A stretch of DNA of 64,000 bases from positions 310,001-374,000 of the forward strand of contig NZ_PGVG01000001.1 of NCBI RefSeq assembly GCF_002795245.1, in the 5' to 3' direction. This document shows positions 9,362 through 18,332 of the stretch, piece by piece (the stretch's first letter is position 1; each line of letters starts with the position of its first letter). The DNA comes from Bradyrhizobium forestalis. GTDB taxonomy: Bacteria; Pseudomonadota; Alphaproteobacteria; Rhizobiales; Xanthobacteraceae. The notes beneath the pieces were generated by a model. It did no database searches, was not told where the DNA came from, and saw nothing but the letters and a program-made list of their open reading frames with translations. The position numbers were made by a program, and so were the translations under genes.

Positions 9362-9463
9362 TGTCGTTGCCCGCGAAGGCGGGCAAACCAGTATTCCGAG
9401 GCAGTGCGGTGATACGGAGGGGCCACGGCGTACTGGATACCCCGCCTTCGCGGGGTATGACAC
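9362..9463. repeat. Palindromic intergenic repeat, paired hairpins
   Basis: Two perfect hairpins about 50 bases apart: arms TTGCCCGC/GCGGGCAA with loop GAAG at 9367-9386, and ATACCCCGC/GCGGGGTAT with loop CTTC at 9437-9458. The loops are complementary to each other, so the whole element is also a large inverted repeat. It lies between folP and the DUF4332 gene. Related elements occur elsewhere in the window and are typical of Bradyrhizobium spacers. Confidence 0.85.
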
Positions 9464-9503
9464 CGACAGCTAATGCTGCAGGTCGTGCGCCGAGACGTCC
9501 GCC

Positions 9504-9911
9504 CTAATACGTAATCTTCGGCGGCAGCCTCTTGGCCTTGGCGATGATGTCGCCGACCGACTTCTCGGAAGGCAGGATGCGGAGGAGCTTCTTCTTCTCG
9601 TTGGCTTCGCGCATGCTCTGCGCCAGCCTTGCCGGATTCCGATAGGCGAGCTCGCGCACGGTGGTGACGCCGGCGGCGCGGACCAGGCCGACCTTGGCCC
9701 TGCCCATGCCGGGAATGCGCATGTAGTCGGAGACGTTAGCCCATTCCAGCAGCGACTGCTCGCTGATGCCCGTCTTGGCGGAAAGCGACTTGCGGCCCTT
9801 CACGGTCGAGGCCGCCTCGAGCAGCGCGTCGGTCGTGCGGATTCCTTGCGCCTTCAACTTGTTGGCTGCAAAGGTCGACAGGCCCTCAATCTCGGAGATC
9901 GGATATGTCAT
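9504..9911 (-). CDS. DUF4332 helix-hairpin-helix protein
   Basis: A 135-residue cytoplasmic protein of the DUF4332 type. It has two helix-hairpin-helix-like blocks: IEGLSTFAANKLKAQGIRTTDALLEAA near residue 8 and MRIPGMGRAKVGLVRAAGVTTVRELA near residue 58, a pattern used for non-specific DNA contact or protein packing. The C-terminus is a lysine-rich helix. The start at 9911 (MTYPISEIEG) was chosen over a longer frame because the extra residues are low-complexity Arg/Ser and the family begins here. Function unknown. Confidence 0.85.
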   Translation of the reverse strand: MTYPISEIEGLSTFAANKLKAQGIRTTDALLEAASTVKGRKSLSAKTGISEQSLLEWANVSDYMRIPGMGRAKVGLVRAAGVTTVRELAYRNPARLAQSMREANEKKKLLRILPSEKSVGDIIAKAKRLPPKITY

Positions 9912-9936
9912 GATGCTCGATGTGAAATGCGTGGCT

Positions 9937-10302
9937 TCAGGCGAATTGGCTGAGGCCCGGCGTCCCCGCGATGATCTTGCCCATCTGATCCGCTCCGATT
10001 TTGTCGCGCCCGTAGCGGAAAAGTTCACGCGCGATGTTTTGAATCTCGGACATGCCAAGCCCAAGGCCCATCAGGCGGGTACCGACGGCCATCAAGCCGC
10101 CGCCCATCAGCCGCGACAGCCCGCCGCCGCTCCTGGACGCCTCGATCGCAGCTTCCGCTCCCGGGATTTGGTCGATCAGGGCCTGCACGCTATCGGAAGG
10201 ACCCTCGCTGCGGAGGAAGCCCAGGATAATGCCGACGGTCTTTTCAGCGACAGCACCATCTATGCTGGCGTTTGCCGCCAGCCGTCCGATCAGCTCGTCC
10301 AT
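9937..10302 (-). CDS. Conserved hypothetical protein (DUF2267/DUF2780-like)
   Basis: A 121-residue helical protein with MDELIGRLAANASIDGAVAEKTVG at the start, an EGPSDSVQALIDQIPGAEAAI helix, a glycine-rich GGGLSRLMGGGLMAVGTRLMGLGLG hinge near residue 60, and a C-terminal QMGKIIAGTPGLSQF. The layout resembles DUF2267/DUF2780 proteins, where amphipathic helices flank a Gly-rich segment. It precedes the DUF4332 gene by 25 bases on the same strand and probably shares a transcript. No catalytic motif is visible. Confidence 0.75.
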   Translation of the reverse strand: MDELIGRLAANASIDGAVAEKTVGIILGFLRSEGPSDSVQALIDQIPGAEAAIEASRSGGGLSRLMGGGLMAVGTRLMGLGLGMSEIQNIARELFRYGRDKIGADQMGKIIAGTPGLSQFA

Positions 10303-10629
10303 AAGGCCCGCCCCTCAGCCGGTTTGCATGCCGGAGTATTGCTTTCGAAAATGATCTTGAGCCGGTGTGATGTGAAATTCAAGCGATGAACGCACGCGCC
10401 GTCGCGATTCACCTTCGAACGCACGAAAGGTGTTGCAGCCGTGCAAGAGCCGAGAACGAATCGGCGAAAAATTGCCGCGTTGCGAACGGCTCGTTCCTAC
10501 TTTCGGCTGATGATGTCGCATGCTGGGCGCGTTGAACGGTTTCAATCGGCGTGCGACATGCGTTAAACTACGGAACTGGTGCATTTGAGTTTCAATACGC
10601 GAAACTCGGCAGAGAGATCAGAGAGAATA
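10303..10629. other. Divergent spacer before the HerA-like ATPase gene
   Basis: A 327-base region between divergent genes. I see no convincing coding frame (the minus-strand frame at 10315-10584 has no family features). It must hold promoters for both sides. The only clear structure is the inverted repeat at 10587-10607, described separately. Confidence 0.6.
10587..10607. promoter_or_regulatory. Inverted repeat GAGTTTC-N7-GAAACTC
   Basis: A perfect 7-base inverted repeat with a 7-base spacer, 22 bases ahead of the ATG of the HerA-like ATPase. Its position suits an operator or a 5' UTR hairpin. The binding factor is unknown. Confidence 0.45.
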
Positions 10630-12252
10630 ATGACCGCACAGGACAGCAAGCTCGGCGACACCGACGACAAGATCTTCGTCGGCAAGGGAGACGAGCAGGC
10701 TTGGCTGACGTTGGCGCTCGCCAATCGCCACGGCCTCGTCACGGGTGCAACCGGAACCGGCAAGACGGTGTCGCTGCAAGTGATGGCGGAAGGATTTGCG
10801 CGCGCCGGTGTTCCGGTCTTCGCAGCCGACATCAAGGGCGACCTCTCCGGCATCTCGGAGGCCGGCGAGGCCAAGGATTTCATCGTCAAGCGCGCCACCG
10901 AAATGGGGCTGTCATTCCAGCCCGATCAGTTCTCGACGGTGTTCTGGGACGTGTTCGGCGAGCAGGGCCACCCGGTGCGCGCCACCGTCACGGAAATGGG
11001 GCCGCTTCTGCTGGCGCGCATGCTCGACCTGAACGATGTGCAGGAAGGCGTGCTCAACGTCGCCTTCCGCGTCGCCGACGACAACGGCCTGACTTTGATC
11101 GACATGAAGGACTTGCGGGCGTTGCTCGACGCCATCGTGCCCGACAGCGGGAAGAAGGGAGCGGACGCGGAGGAGGATCCGCTCGCCGCCATCCGCAAGG
11201 CCGCTCAAGGGTTCGGCAACGTCACCAAGGCGACCGTCGGCACCATCCAGCGCCAGCTCCTGGTGCTGGAGAACCAGGGCGGCACCAAATTCTTCGGCGA
11301 GCCGGCGCTGACGCTGAAAGATTTCATGAAGACCGATCGCGATGGCCGCGGCATGGTCAACATCCTGGTCGCCGACAAGCTGCTCCAGAACCCCAGGCTC
11401 TACGCGACATTCCTGCTCTGGATGTTGTCGGAGCTGTTCGAAGAGCTGCCCGAAGCCGGCGATCTGCCCAAGCCGAAGCTCGTGTTCTTCTTCGACGAAG
11501 CGCATCTGTTGTTCAATGACGCGCCCAAGGCGCTGATGGACAAGATCGAGCAGGTGGTCCGCCTGATCCGCTCCAAGGGCGTCGGCGTCTACTTCGTGAC
11601 GCAAAACCCGATCGACGTGCCGGACCGCGTGCTCGGACAATTGGGCAACCGGGTGCAGCACGCGCTGCGTGCCTTCACTCCGCGCGACCAGAAGGCGGTC
11701 GCCGCTGCGGCGCAGACCTTCCGGCCCAACCCGAAGCTCGACACCGCAAAGGTGATCATGGAGCTCGGCAAGGGCGAGGCGCTGGTGTCCTTCCTCGAGG
11801 GCAATGGCACGCCTTCGATGGTGGAGCGGGTGATGATCCGGCCGCCGTCGGCCCGCATCGGACCGATCACGCCGGACGAGCGCAAGGCGATCATGGCCGC
11901 AAGCCCGGTGAAGGGCAAATATGACACCGCCGTCGATTCCGAGTCCGCCTACGAGATGATTCAGAAGCGCGTCGCTGCCACGGCAGCCACGGCGGACGCT
12001 CCAGCTGGCGGAAGCGGCGGCGGCATCCTGGGCCAGATCGGCTCGATGGTCGGCACCATCTTCGGCACCAACGTCAAGCGAGGCCGTCTGTCGACCGGTC
12101 AGGTCATTGCGCGGGACGTGACGCGATCGGTCACCAATCAGGTGATCGGCGGGCTGGCCGCCAACGTCGGCAAGTCGATCGGCGGCCAGCTCGGCGGCTC
12201 GATCGGCCGCACCCTGGTCCGCGGCGCGCTCGGCGGATTGCTGCGGCGGTAG
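10630..12252 (+). CDS. HerA-like helicase / DUF853 ATPase
   Basis: A 540-residue P-loop ATPase of the HerA/FtsK clade, DUF853 family. Walker A is GATGTGKT at residues 39-46 and Walker B is [12 protein letters not shown] with the acidic pair at residues 289-290; a sensor-like YFVTQNP follows near residue 320 and an arginine-rich [17 protein letters not shown] near residue 340. The C-terminal ~80 residues are Gly-rich and low complexity ([37 protein letters not shown]). The start at 10630 begins [10 protein letters not shown] after AGAGAGAAT. The role is probably DNA or nucleoprotein processing; the substrate is unknown. Confidence 0.9.
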   Translation: MTAQDSKLGDTDDKIFVGKGDEQAWLTLALANRHGLVTGATGTGKTVSLQVMAEGFARAGVPVFAADIKGDLSGISEAGEAKDFIVKRATEMGLSFQPDQFSTVFWDVFGEQGHPVRATVTEMGPLLLARMLDLNDVQEGVLNVAFRVADDNGLTLIDMKDLRALLDAIVPDSGKKGADAEEDPLAAIRKAAQGFGNVTKATVGTIQRQLLVLENQGGTKFFGEPALTLKDFMKTDRDGRGMVNILVADKLLQNPRLYATFLLWMLSELFEELPEAGDLPKPKLVFFFDEAHLLFNDAPKALMDKIEQVVRLIRSKGVGVYFVTQNPIDVPDRVLGQLGNRVQHALRAFTPRDQKAVAAAAQTFRPNPKLDTAKVIMELGKGEALVSFLEGNGTPSMVERVMIRPPSARIGPITPDERKAIMAASPVKGKYDTAVDSESAYEMIQKRVAATAATADAPAGGSGGGILGQIGSMVGTIFGTNVKRGRLSTGQVIARDVTRSVTNQVIGGLAANVGKSIGGQLGGSIGRTLVRGALGGLLRR

Positions 12253-12296
12253 GCAGAACGGCCTGTGTTGGGCAATTCCGCTTGACCACAAAAGGT

Positions 12297-12316
12297 CGTC
12301 ATGCCCGGGCATGACG
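12297..12316. repeat. 20-base perfect palindrome
   Basis: CGTCATGCCCGGGCATGACG is its own reverse complement. It lies 45 bases after the ATPase stop codon and ahead of the glycosyltransferase gene. It matches the common alphaproteobacterial 'TCATGCCCGGGC' intergenic repeat core and could also act as a transcription stop hairpin, though no T-tract follows. Confidence 0.7.
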
Positions 12317-12454
12317 CGGCGGACGCTCGAGCACTCTGCGAGCCACCCGATATGCGGTTGCCCGAGGCCAGCGCCGGTACAATTTCAGGTGAGGGACTCT
12401 CCAAGCCTTCGCCGGTCTGCTACGTCCTGTTTTGTCGCCGCACAGGACCGCATC

Positions 12455-13783
12455 GTGACCCCGCCCGCCCCGTTAGCCAAGCCTGACGTGCCCAGACGCC
12501 TGGCGCTGCGTGCGCCGCTGGATCTGCTTTTTCTGTTCTGCTGCGTCCTCCTGACGGCCGACGTGCTCGTCCCCGAGATTTTCGGCCGCGGCAAGACCAA
12601 GGACTACTCGCTCTGGTACTGGGCCGGACAGCAGGTCCTGCAAGGTGGGCCGCTGTATCCTGCCACGGCCCTCGAGTATTTCGACTTCATCTATCCACCG
12701 CTCCCGGCGATCCTGCTGGCGATTCCGAGCTGGTTCGGCAAAATCGCGCTCTATGTCGTCCTCTCGATCTTGAACGCTGTGGCGTGGTGGTACACCGGGA
12801 CGCTCTCTCAGGTCATGGCCGGCTCGGATCGCACGCCCGGTCCCTGGCTGGAAGCACTGCCGGTCGTCGTCACCGTGGCCTTCGTGTTCGACATGTTCGA
12901 CCTCGGCCAGCCGAACCTCGTCCTGCTGGCGATGATGCTCTATGGTTTCTGGAGCTTGCGGCATCAGCGGTCGTGGCTCGCTGGCTTCATGTTCGCGCTC
13001 GCCGCCGCGATCAAGGTGTTTCCGATCGCCGTGCTGCCTTATCTGCTCTGGCGGCGCAAATGGGCCGCCCTTGTCAGCACGATCGTCTTCACCGGCATTC
13101 TTCTCTATGTCGTGCCGGCACCGATCCGTGGCTTCGAGCGCAACGCGGCCGAGCTTGCGACCTGGTACCAGGGCATGGTCGGGACGAGCTCGGAAAAGGG
13201 CTTTGGCCAACGTGGCGAGCAGAACTGGTCGTGGGTCAACCAGTCCCTCATTGCCGTCACGCATCGCCTGGTCCGGCCGATCAACTACAATCAGGATGAT
13301 CCCAAAAAGCCGCCGCGCACGATGAACGTCATCGACGTCGACTACGGGACGGCGAACTGGATCGTGCTCGCGCTGTCGGCATTGCTCGGGCTCGGCTTCG
13401 TCGCAATCATGCCGCGGCAAGCGCGGCGAACGGCGCGTTCCGATGCCGAGGAGCTCGGCATCTTGTTGTGCCTGATGACGGTGGCCTCGCCTCTGGCGCG
13501 GCAATACTACTTCATGTGGCTGTTCTTCCCGATCACGGTGCTGATGCATCGCGCCGCCTTCGACGAGCGAGCGCATGTGCGCCTGGGAACCTGGCTCGCC
13601 TTGGGCGCCGCCGGCCTCCTCATGCTGCTGTCGCTGCCGTGGTTTCCGACTGTCATCCAGGCTTGGGGCAACACCCTCGCTGCGACCGCCGTGCTCGCAG
13701 GTTGCCTCGCCTGGCACATCCGGCATCCGCCGCTTGCGGCTAGCCCCGAGGCCGCGGCGGCGCTAAAACCCCGGACCTCTTGA
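12455..13783 (+). CDS. GT87-type membrane glycosyltransferase (DUF2029)
   Basis: A 442-residue polytopic membrane protein of the GT87/DUF2029 type, which uses polyprenyl-phosphate sugars on the periplasmic face. Features: an N-terminal helix (LDLLFLFCCVLLTADVLV), the loop DYSLWYWAGQQVLQGGPLYPA carrying the family's acidic pocket, FDFIYPPLPAILLAIP, AAIKVFPIAVLPYLLWRRKW, and about ten hydrophobic helices. The start is uncertain: the frame is open from 12311, and I prefer the GTG at 12455 because residues before it look non-coding. Acceptor and sugar are unknown. Confidence 0.82.
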   Translation: MTPPAPLAKPDVPRRLALRAPLDLLFLFCCVLLTADVLVPEIFGRGKTKDYSLWYWAGQQVLQGGPLYPATALEYFDFIYPPLPAILLAIPSWFGKIALYVVLSILNAVAWWYTGTLSQVMAGSDRTPGPWLEALPVVVTVAFVFDMFDLGQPNLVLLAMMLYGFWSLRHQRSWLAGFMFALAAAIKVFPIAVLPYLLWRRKWAALVSTIVFTGILLYVVPAPIRGFERNAAELATWYQGMVGTSSEKGFGQRGEQNWSWVNQSLIAVTHRLVRPINYNQDDPKKPPRTMNVIDVDYGTANWIVLALSALLGLGFVAIMPRQARRTARSDAEELGILLCLMTVASPLARQYYFMWLFFPITVLMHRAAFDERAHVRLGTWLALGAAGLLMLLSLPWFPTVIQAWGNTLAATAVLAGCLAWHIRHPPLAASPEAAAALKPRTS

Positions 13784-13807
13784 GACCCAACAATCAGGAT
13801 CACAATC

Positions 13808-15202
13808 ATGGCCAATGCGCAGCTCCAATCCGTGCTCGACCACATCGACAAGGATTTCGATAACAGCCTGGAGCGCCTGTTCTCGTTGTTGCGGATCAAG
13901 TCGATCTCGGCCGATCCGGCCTTCGCGGATGATTGCAAGGCTGCGGCCGAGCATCTCGCCAACGACATCGCCAGCCTTGGTGTTGCCGCCGAGGTGAGGC
14001 CGACCGCGGGCCATCCCGCCGTCGTCGGCAAGACCGGCGCGGGCGGGCGGCCGCACGTGCTGTTCTACGGCCATTACGACGTGCAGCCGGTCGATCCGCT
14101 CGATCTCTGGCACCGTCCGCCGTTCGAGCCCGTCGTCACCGATCATGCCGACGGCCGCAAGATCATCGTCGCGCGCGGCGCCGAGGACGACAAGGGCCAG
14201 GTGATGACCTTCGTCGAAGCTTGCCGCGCCTGGAAGAAGGTGACGGGCTCGCTGCCGATCGACATCACCTTCCTGATCGAAGGCGAGGAGGAGGTCGGCT
14301 CGAAGAACTTCGTGCCCTTCATCGAGGCCAACAAGGGCGAGTTCAAGGCCGACTACGTGCTGGTCTGCGACACCGGCATGTGGGATCCCAGCACGCCGGC
14401 GATCACGACCTCGCTGCGCGGCCTGCTCTATGAGGAGCTGAAGATCACTGCCGCCAATCGCGACCTGCATTCCGGCGTGTTCGGCGGCACCGCGATGAAC
14501 CCGATCCGCCTGCTCACGAAAATTCTCGGCGGCCTGTTCGACGACGACAACCGCATCACCATCCCCGGCTTCTATGACGGCGTGAAGGATACGCCGCCCG
14601 ACATCCTGGAGCAGTGGAAGAAGCTCGATTTCACGCCCGAGACCTTCCTCAAGCCGGTCGGGCTGTCGCTCCCTGCTGGCGAGAAGGGCAGGCTTCTGGT
14701 CGAGCAGGCCTCGACGCGTCCGACCTGCGACGTCAATGGCATCTGGGGCGGCTATATCGGGGAGGGCTCCAAGACCGTGATCCCGTCACATGCTTCGGCC
14801 AAGGTGTCGTTCCGCCTCGTGCAGGGTCAGGATCCCGCGAGAATCCGCAAGGCCTTCCGCGATTACGTATCGGCGCGCATTCCCGGCGACTGCAAGGTCG
14901 AGTTCGGGGACCATTCCGCCGCGCCCGCGGTTGCGCTCGACTGGACCATGAAGCCGCTCGCCGCCGCCAGCAAGGCGCTGGCCGACGAGTGGGGCAAGGA
15001 GACGGTGCTGATGGGGTCGGGCGCCTCGATCCCGATCGTCTCCGACTTCAAGCGCACGCTCGGCCTCGACTCGCTGCTGGTCGGCTTCGGCCTCGACGAC
15101 GACAACATCCACTCACCGAACGAGAAATACGACCTGCGGAGCTTCCAGAAAGGCATCCGCTCCTGGGCCCGCATCCTCGCGGCGCTGGCGGAGGTGAAGT
15201 GA
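13808..15202 (+). CDS. M20 family metallopeptidase (dipeptidase type)
   Basis: A 464-residue zinc hydrolase of the M20/M28 clan, close to the ArgE/DapE/CNDP dipeptidase branch. Zinc ligands and catalytic residues are in place: LFYGHYDVQPVDPLDLW (His and the assisting Asp, near residue 83), GAEDDKGQ (bridging Asp near residue 122), EGEEEVGS (general base Glu near residue 157), VCDTGMW, and a C-terminal DDNIHSPNEKYDL with the last His. The lid or dimerisation domain spans about residues 200-370. No signal peptide, so it is cytoplasmic and probably trims peptides or N-acyl amino acids. Confidence 0.92.
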   Translation: MANAQLQSVLDHIDKDFDNSLERLFSLLRIKSISADPAFADDCKAAAEHLANDIASLGVAAEVRPTAGHPAVVGKTGAGGRPHVLFYGHYDVQPVDPLDLWHRPPFEPVVTDHADGRKIIVARGAEDDKGQVMTFVEACRAWKKVTGSLPIDITFLIEGEEEVGSKNFVPFIEANKGEFKADYVLVCDTGMWDPSTPAITTSLRGLLYEELKITAANRDLHSGVFGGTAMNPIRLLTKILGGLFDDDNRITIPGFYDGVKDTPPDILEQWKKLDFTPETFLKPVGLSLPAGEKGRLLVEQASTRPTCDVNGIWGGYIGEGSKTVIPSHASAKVSFRLVQGQDPARIRKAFRDYVSARIPGDCKVEFGDHSAAPAVALDWTMKPLAAASKALADEWGKETVLMGSGASIPIVSDFKRTLGLDSLLVGFGLDDDNIHSPNEKYDLRSFQKGIRSWARILAALAEVK

Positions 15203-15212
15203 CCGCGTAGCG

Positions 15213-15303
15213 GTCATTCCGGGGCGCCTTGAAGAGGCGAACCCGGAATCTGGAGGTTGTTGCGCGAGATTCCGGGTTCGCGCTTCGCGCGCCCCGGAAT
15301 GAT
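15213..15303. repeat. Nested inverted repeat
   Basis: Outer arms GTCATTCCGGGGCGC and GCGCCCCGGAATGAT (one end mismatch), inner arms 15237-15251 and 15267-15281 that are perfect 15-base complements (GCGAACCCGGAATCT and its reverse). Together they form a long interrupted hairpin after the peptidase gene. This is a typical Bradyrhizobium intergenic element. Confidence 0.85.
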
Positions 15304-15323
15304 GGGCAGTGATGAACAAATAA

Positions 15324-15351
15324 AAACGCCGCCCGGAATTGGGCGGCGTTT
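15324..15351. terminator. Bidirectional rho-independent terminator
   Basis: Perfect 11-base stem AAACGCCGCCC/GGGCGGCGTTT with a 6-base loop, flanked by A-rich sequence on the left and T-containing sequence on the right. It separates the plus-strand peptidase gene from the convergent class II aldolase gene and can serve both. Confidence 0.85.
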
Positions 15352-15408
15352 CATTCCAAGACGTGCAGAGGTCGTTCGAGAGCTACCTTGCACGAAATCG
15401 CGAAAATC

Positions 15409-16188
15409 TCAAGACCGGTAGCCCGGAAGCTCGCGGTCGAGCTTGCGCAGCAAGGGCGGCCACACGAGGGTGGTCGCGCGCAGCTCGGCGCGGTCGCGGT
15501 TGGCGAGCAGCTCGGTGTTCTTCTCGATCGCGATATCGTCGACCGGATAGACCGGCGTGCCCAGCGCGCGCGTGCGCACCTGCATCGAGCAGGCGCGCTC
15601 GAGATGATACATGCGCTCGAAGGCGGAGGCGACCGAGCGGCCGACGGTGAGCGTGCCGTGGTTGCGCAGGAGCATGTGGTTGTGGTCGCCGAGGTCCTTC
15701 TGCAGCCGCGGCCGCTCGTCATGGTCGAGCGCAATGCCTTCATAGTCGTGATAGGCAAGGTCGTGGGTGACGAGCTGGGCGGTCTGGTTCAGCGGCAACA
15801 GGCCTTCCGCGCTGCTTGATACCGCGGTGCCGTCGAGCGTGTGGAGATGCAGCACGCAGATCGCGTCCTCGCGCACCTCGTGGATCGCCGAATGGATGGT
15901 GAAGCCGGCTGGGTTGATGCTGTACTCGCTCTCGGACAGCTGGTTGCCGTGCAGGTCGACCTTGACGAGGCTGGAGGCCGTGATTTCCTCGAACATCAGC
16001 CCGTAGGGATTGATGAGGAAGTGATGGTCGGGACCGGGCACGCGCGCGGAGATGTGGGTGTCGACCAGATCGTCCCAGCCGTACAGCGCGACCAGGCGAT
16101 AGCAGGCGGCGAGATTGACCCGTTGCTGCCACTCCGCCTCCGTCATGTTGGAGGGCACTTCCCTCAGGCGGGCTTCTGCTGGCGACAT
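15409..16188 (-). CDS. Class II aldolase / adducin family protein
   Basis: A 259-residue member of the class II aldolase/adducin family, zinc enzymes acting on sugar phosphates or aldols such as fuculose-1-phosphate. Visible marks: YRLVALYGWDDLVDTHISARVPG near residue 30, INPYGLMFEEITASSLVKVDLHGN, the metal site CVLHLHTLDGTAVSS near residue 110 (H-x-H), and LLRNHGTLTVGRSV near residue 170 with the third His. No kinase or regulator lies beside it, so the substrate is unknown. The eukaryotic-adducin-like branch is common in Bradyrhizobium with no assigned role. Confidence 0.88.
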   Translation of the reverse strand: MSPAEARLREVPSNMTEAEWQQRVNLAACYRLVALYGWDDLVDTHISARVPGPDHHFLINPYGLMFEEITASSLVKVDLHGNQLSESEYSINPAGFTIHSAIHEVREDAICVLHLHTLDGTAVSSSAEGLLPLNQTAQLVTHDLAYHDYEGIALDHDERPRLQKDLGDHNHMLLRNHGTLTVGRSVASAFERMYHLERACSMQVRTRALGTPVYPVDDIAIEKNTELLANRDRAELRATTLVWPPLLRKLDRELPGYRS

Positions 16189-16277
16189 GGCAATTCTCTC
16201 CGAACCTCGTTGTTGCGGAGCAGGAGCCTAGTCCTGCAAATGGCTGGCAGCAAGGCGCGTCAAGCGCGGCAGTTCAG

Positions 16278-16355
16278 CGTAGCCCGCATGAGCGCAGCGA
16301 TATGCGGGGCAGCTCCAAAGAGGTCCCGGATGTCGCTTCGCTCATCCGGGCTACG
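16278..16355. repeat. Imperfect inverted repeat (about 31-base arms)
   Basis: Arms 16278-16308 and 16325-16355 are complementary at about 27 of 31 positions; each contains a GTAGCCCG(G/C)ATGAGCG-type core. This core is widespread in Bradyrhizobium and Rhodopseudomonas spacers. It lies between the aldolase gene and the stop of the GT39-type gene. Confidence 0.8.
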
Positions 16356-16371
16356 GGTCGGCAGGAAATTA

Positions 16372-18021
16372 TTACGGCGCCGGGATCGAGAGCAGGCTGG
16401 AAATGCTGCGGCCGCGGATGTCGTAGACGCGGGCGAACACCACGTCGTCGCGCTTGATCTCGACCATGACGGGCGCGGTGAGGCCTTTGCAGTAGAATTC
16501 GCCGAGCGTCATGGCGAAATCGGCGGCGTTGGAATCCCAGCCGATGGTGAAGTCGGGGCCGAGTGCGACCTGAGCCGGACGCTGCGGCCCGCACACGGCG
16601 ACCTTCCATTTGCGGTTTGCAGGCGGCACCTCCTGGCGCTCGACCAGCTGCTCGCGCAGCTCGTCGGAAGCCTGCTTCAGCGCGAGGCCCCAATAGTCCA
16701 GCATGAAGCGGTCGTCGGCGCCGCGCACGGTGCCCGCGATGTGATTGAAGTGCGTGTACTGATAGGGGTGCAGCCGGATCATCTCGGCGAGCGACAGCGC
16801 AAGGCCAAAGCAGAAGGTGGCGAGCACGACCGGCTGCCAGGTCCGGTGATTGGCGCGCAGGCGCTCCATGGCCCAGGCGAAAGCGACGCCGCCGAGCACC
16901 GCCATCGGCGGGATCACGAAGACGAAATGGCGGATGCCGTTGTACAGGGCCGGACGCTTCACCATCGCGATCGCGAGCGGCAGGGTCGCAGCCAGCGTCA
17001 GCATCAAGAGGATGGTCTTGCGGCGCGCCGGAACCTCGCGCCGCGGCAGCATGGCGAACGTGCTGAACACGGCGCCGGCCATCAGCACCAGCATCACCTC
17101 GGGCAGCTGGAGTGCGAACAGCGTCGGCAGATAGGACCAGGGCATGTCGGGCACCGACACGATCGCGCCGTCGAACATCTCCTTCCACGGCTTCTCGAAG
17201 AAATGCGAGAAGTAGGTCAGCGCTTCGAAGGGATTGCCGGGCTCCATGATCGACCACGGCCAGATCAGGCCCATCACGAGGTAGCCGAGCACGAGGCCGG
17301 GCAGCAGCACATAGACGACATGGGCGAAGCGGCGGACCGACTCGCGCAAACCTTCGGTGCGCAATTCCTCCAGGAACAGCGGCATGAAACCGAGCATGGC
17401 GTAGACCAATGCGAGCCCGCCGAGAACGCGGCAGCCCAGCGAAAGGCCGGCACCCAGGCCGACGATGAGGACCGTGCGCGGCGACGGCTGCGGATATTCC
17501 TCGGCGAGCCGGACGAGGCCGAGCATCAGGATGATCATGGCGACCGCGAAGGGCGCATCCTTCGGGTTCATGAACATGTGGCCGTAGAAGATCGGGCAGA
17601 GCGCGAGCAGGAGCAGCGCCGCGAGGCCTGCGAGCGGTCCGCCGACGCGGCGGCCGAGCCGCCAGGTCACGGCGAGCCCGATCACGCCGACGATGGCGCC
17701 GACCAGACGGCGCGTCTCGAACAGCTCGAGCGGAATGACCTTGTGGAGCAGAGCCGCGACCATGTCGAAGCCGCCGCCATACATGTAGAGATTGGCGAAG
17801 GAGAGCGCCGCGGTGTCCTTGAATCCGGAACCGAACATGCGCAGCAGCAGGTCGGCGTACTCGGCGTGGGTGTAGTCGTCCCAGCCGAGCCCGTAGTCGC
17901 GGAACGTCAAGCCTGCAATGACGGCGACCGCGGCCAGCACCAGCATGGCGAGATCGTCGCAAGTCCGTTCGACCGAGCGCCGTAAGGGCGTGTCGATCGC
18001 CGAAGTCGTGATGGATGTCAT
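16372..18021 (-). CDS. GT39-family-like membrane glycosyltransferase
   Basis: A 549-residue polytopic membrane protein of the ArnT/PMT-like (GT39/GT-C) type. The first periplasmic loop has the diagnostic acidic pair in GLGWDDYTHAEYADLLL near residue 48, followed by about ten membrane helices (for example LVGAIVGVIGLAVTW, LAGLAALLLLALCPIFYGHMFMNPKDAPF, VLIVGLGAGLSLGCRVLGGLAL). The C-terminal 120 residues are a soluble periplasmic domain. It would move a sugar from a lipid carrier to an envelope acceptor. It stands alone; its target is not evident. Confidence 0.85.
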   Translation of the reverse strand: MTSITTSAIDTPLRRSVERTCDDLAMLVLAAVAVIAGLTFRDYGLGWDDYTHAEYADLLLRMFGSGFKDTAALSFANLYMYGGGFDMVAALLHKVIPLELFETRRLVGAIVGVIGLAVTWRLGRRVGGPLAGLAALLLLALCPIFYGHMFMNPKDAPFAVAMIILMLGLVRLAEEYPQPSPRTVLIVGLGAGLSLGCRVLGGLALVYAMLGFMPLFLEELRTEGLRESVRRFAHVVYVLLPGLVLGYLVMGLIWPWSIMEPGNPFEALTYFSHFFEKPWKEMFDGAIVSVPDMPWSYLPTLFALQLPEVMLVLMAGAVFSTFAMLPRREVPARRKTILLMLTLAATLPLAIAMVKRPALYNGIRHFVFVIPPMAVLGGVAFAWAMERLRANHRTWQPVVLATFCFGLALSLAEMIRLHPYQYTHFNHIAGTVRGADDRFMLDYWGLALKQASDELREQLVERQEVPPANRKWKVAVCGPQRPAQVALGPDFTIGWDSNAADFAMTLGEFYCKGLTAPVMVEIKRDDVVFARVYDIRGRSISSLLSIPAP

Positions 18022-18332
18022 GGCTATCGGTGCCCCGGAATCCCCTCTTGGCCCTGCTGGTGCGCGCGGGCCTGCTCCCCGGACTCCGTATAGCGCAGTT
18101 CCCTTACCAAGTAATTGGGCATTATGGCTAAATTCCTGATGCGACGCAGCAATTCCGGTTACTTGAGAGCAGCCTAGCAGTAGCGAGCCGGAGCTGAAGG
18201 GAATGTGAATAAGTCCCTGATTTCCTTCCCTTTAGGAACACTGCCTAGAATTGGCCGTTGGCGTGGAACATCGTATGACGGTATCGTGGCGTAGCGGTTG
18301 TCGCGTGTGGATGCGCGGCCGGGGGTGGTTCG
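18022..18332. other. Divergent spacer
   Basis: A 311-base region between the GT39-type gene and the Pro-rich membrane protein. It is noticeably richer in A+T around 18095-18240 than the flanking genes and must carry both promoters. I find no coding frame, RNA gene or strong palindrome. A GGGGGTGG ribosome-binding site sits just before 18333. Confidence 0.6.

Noticed and set aside
15841..17985. 714-codon plus-strand frame opposite the GT39-type gene
   Set aside because: Antisense shadow with compositional bias; the minus-strand frame has clear membrane helices and the GT-C acidic pair.
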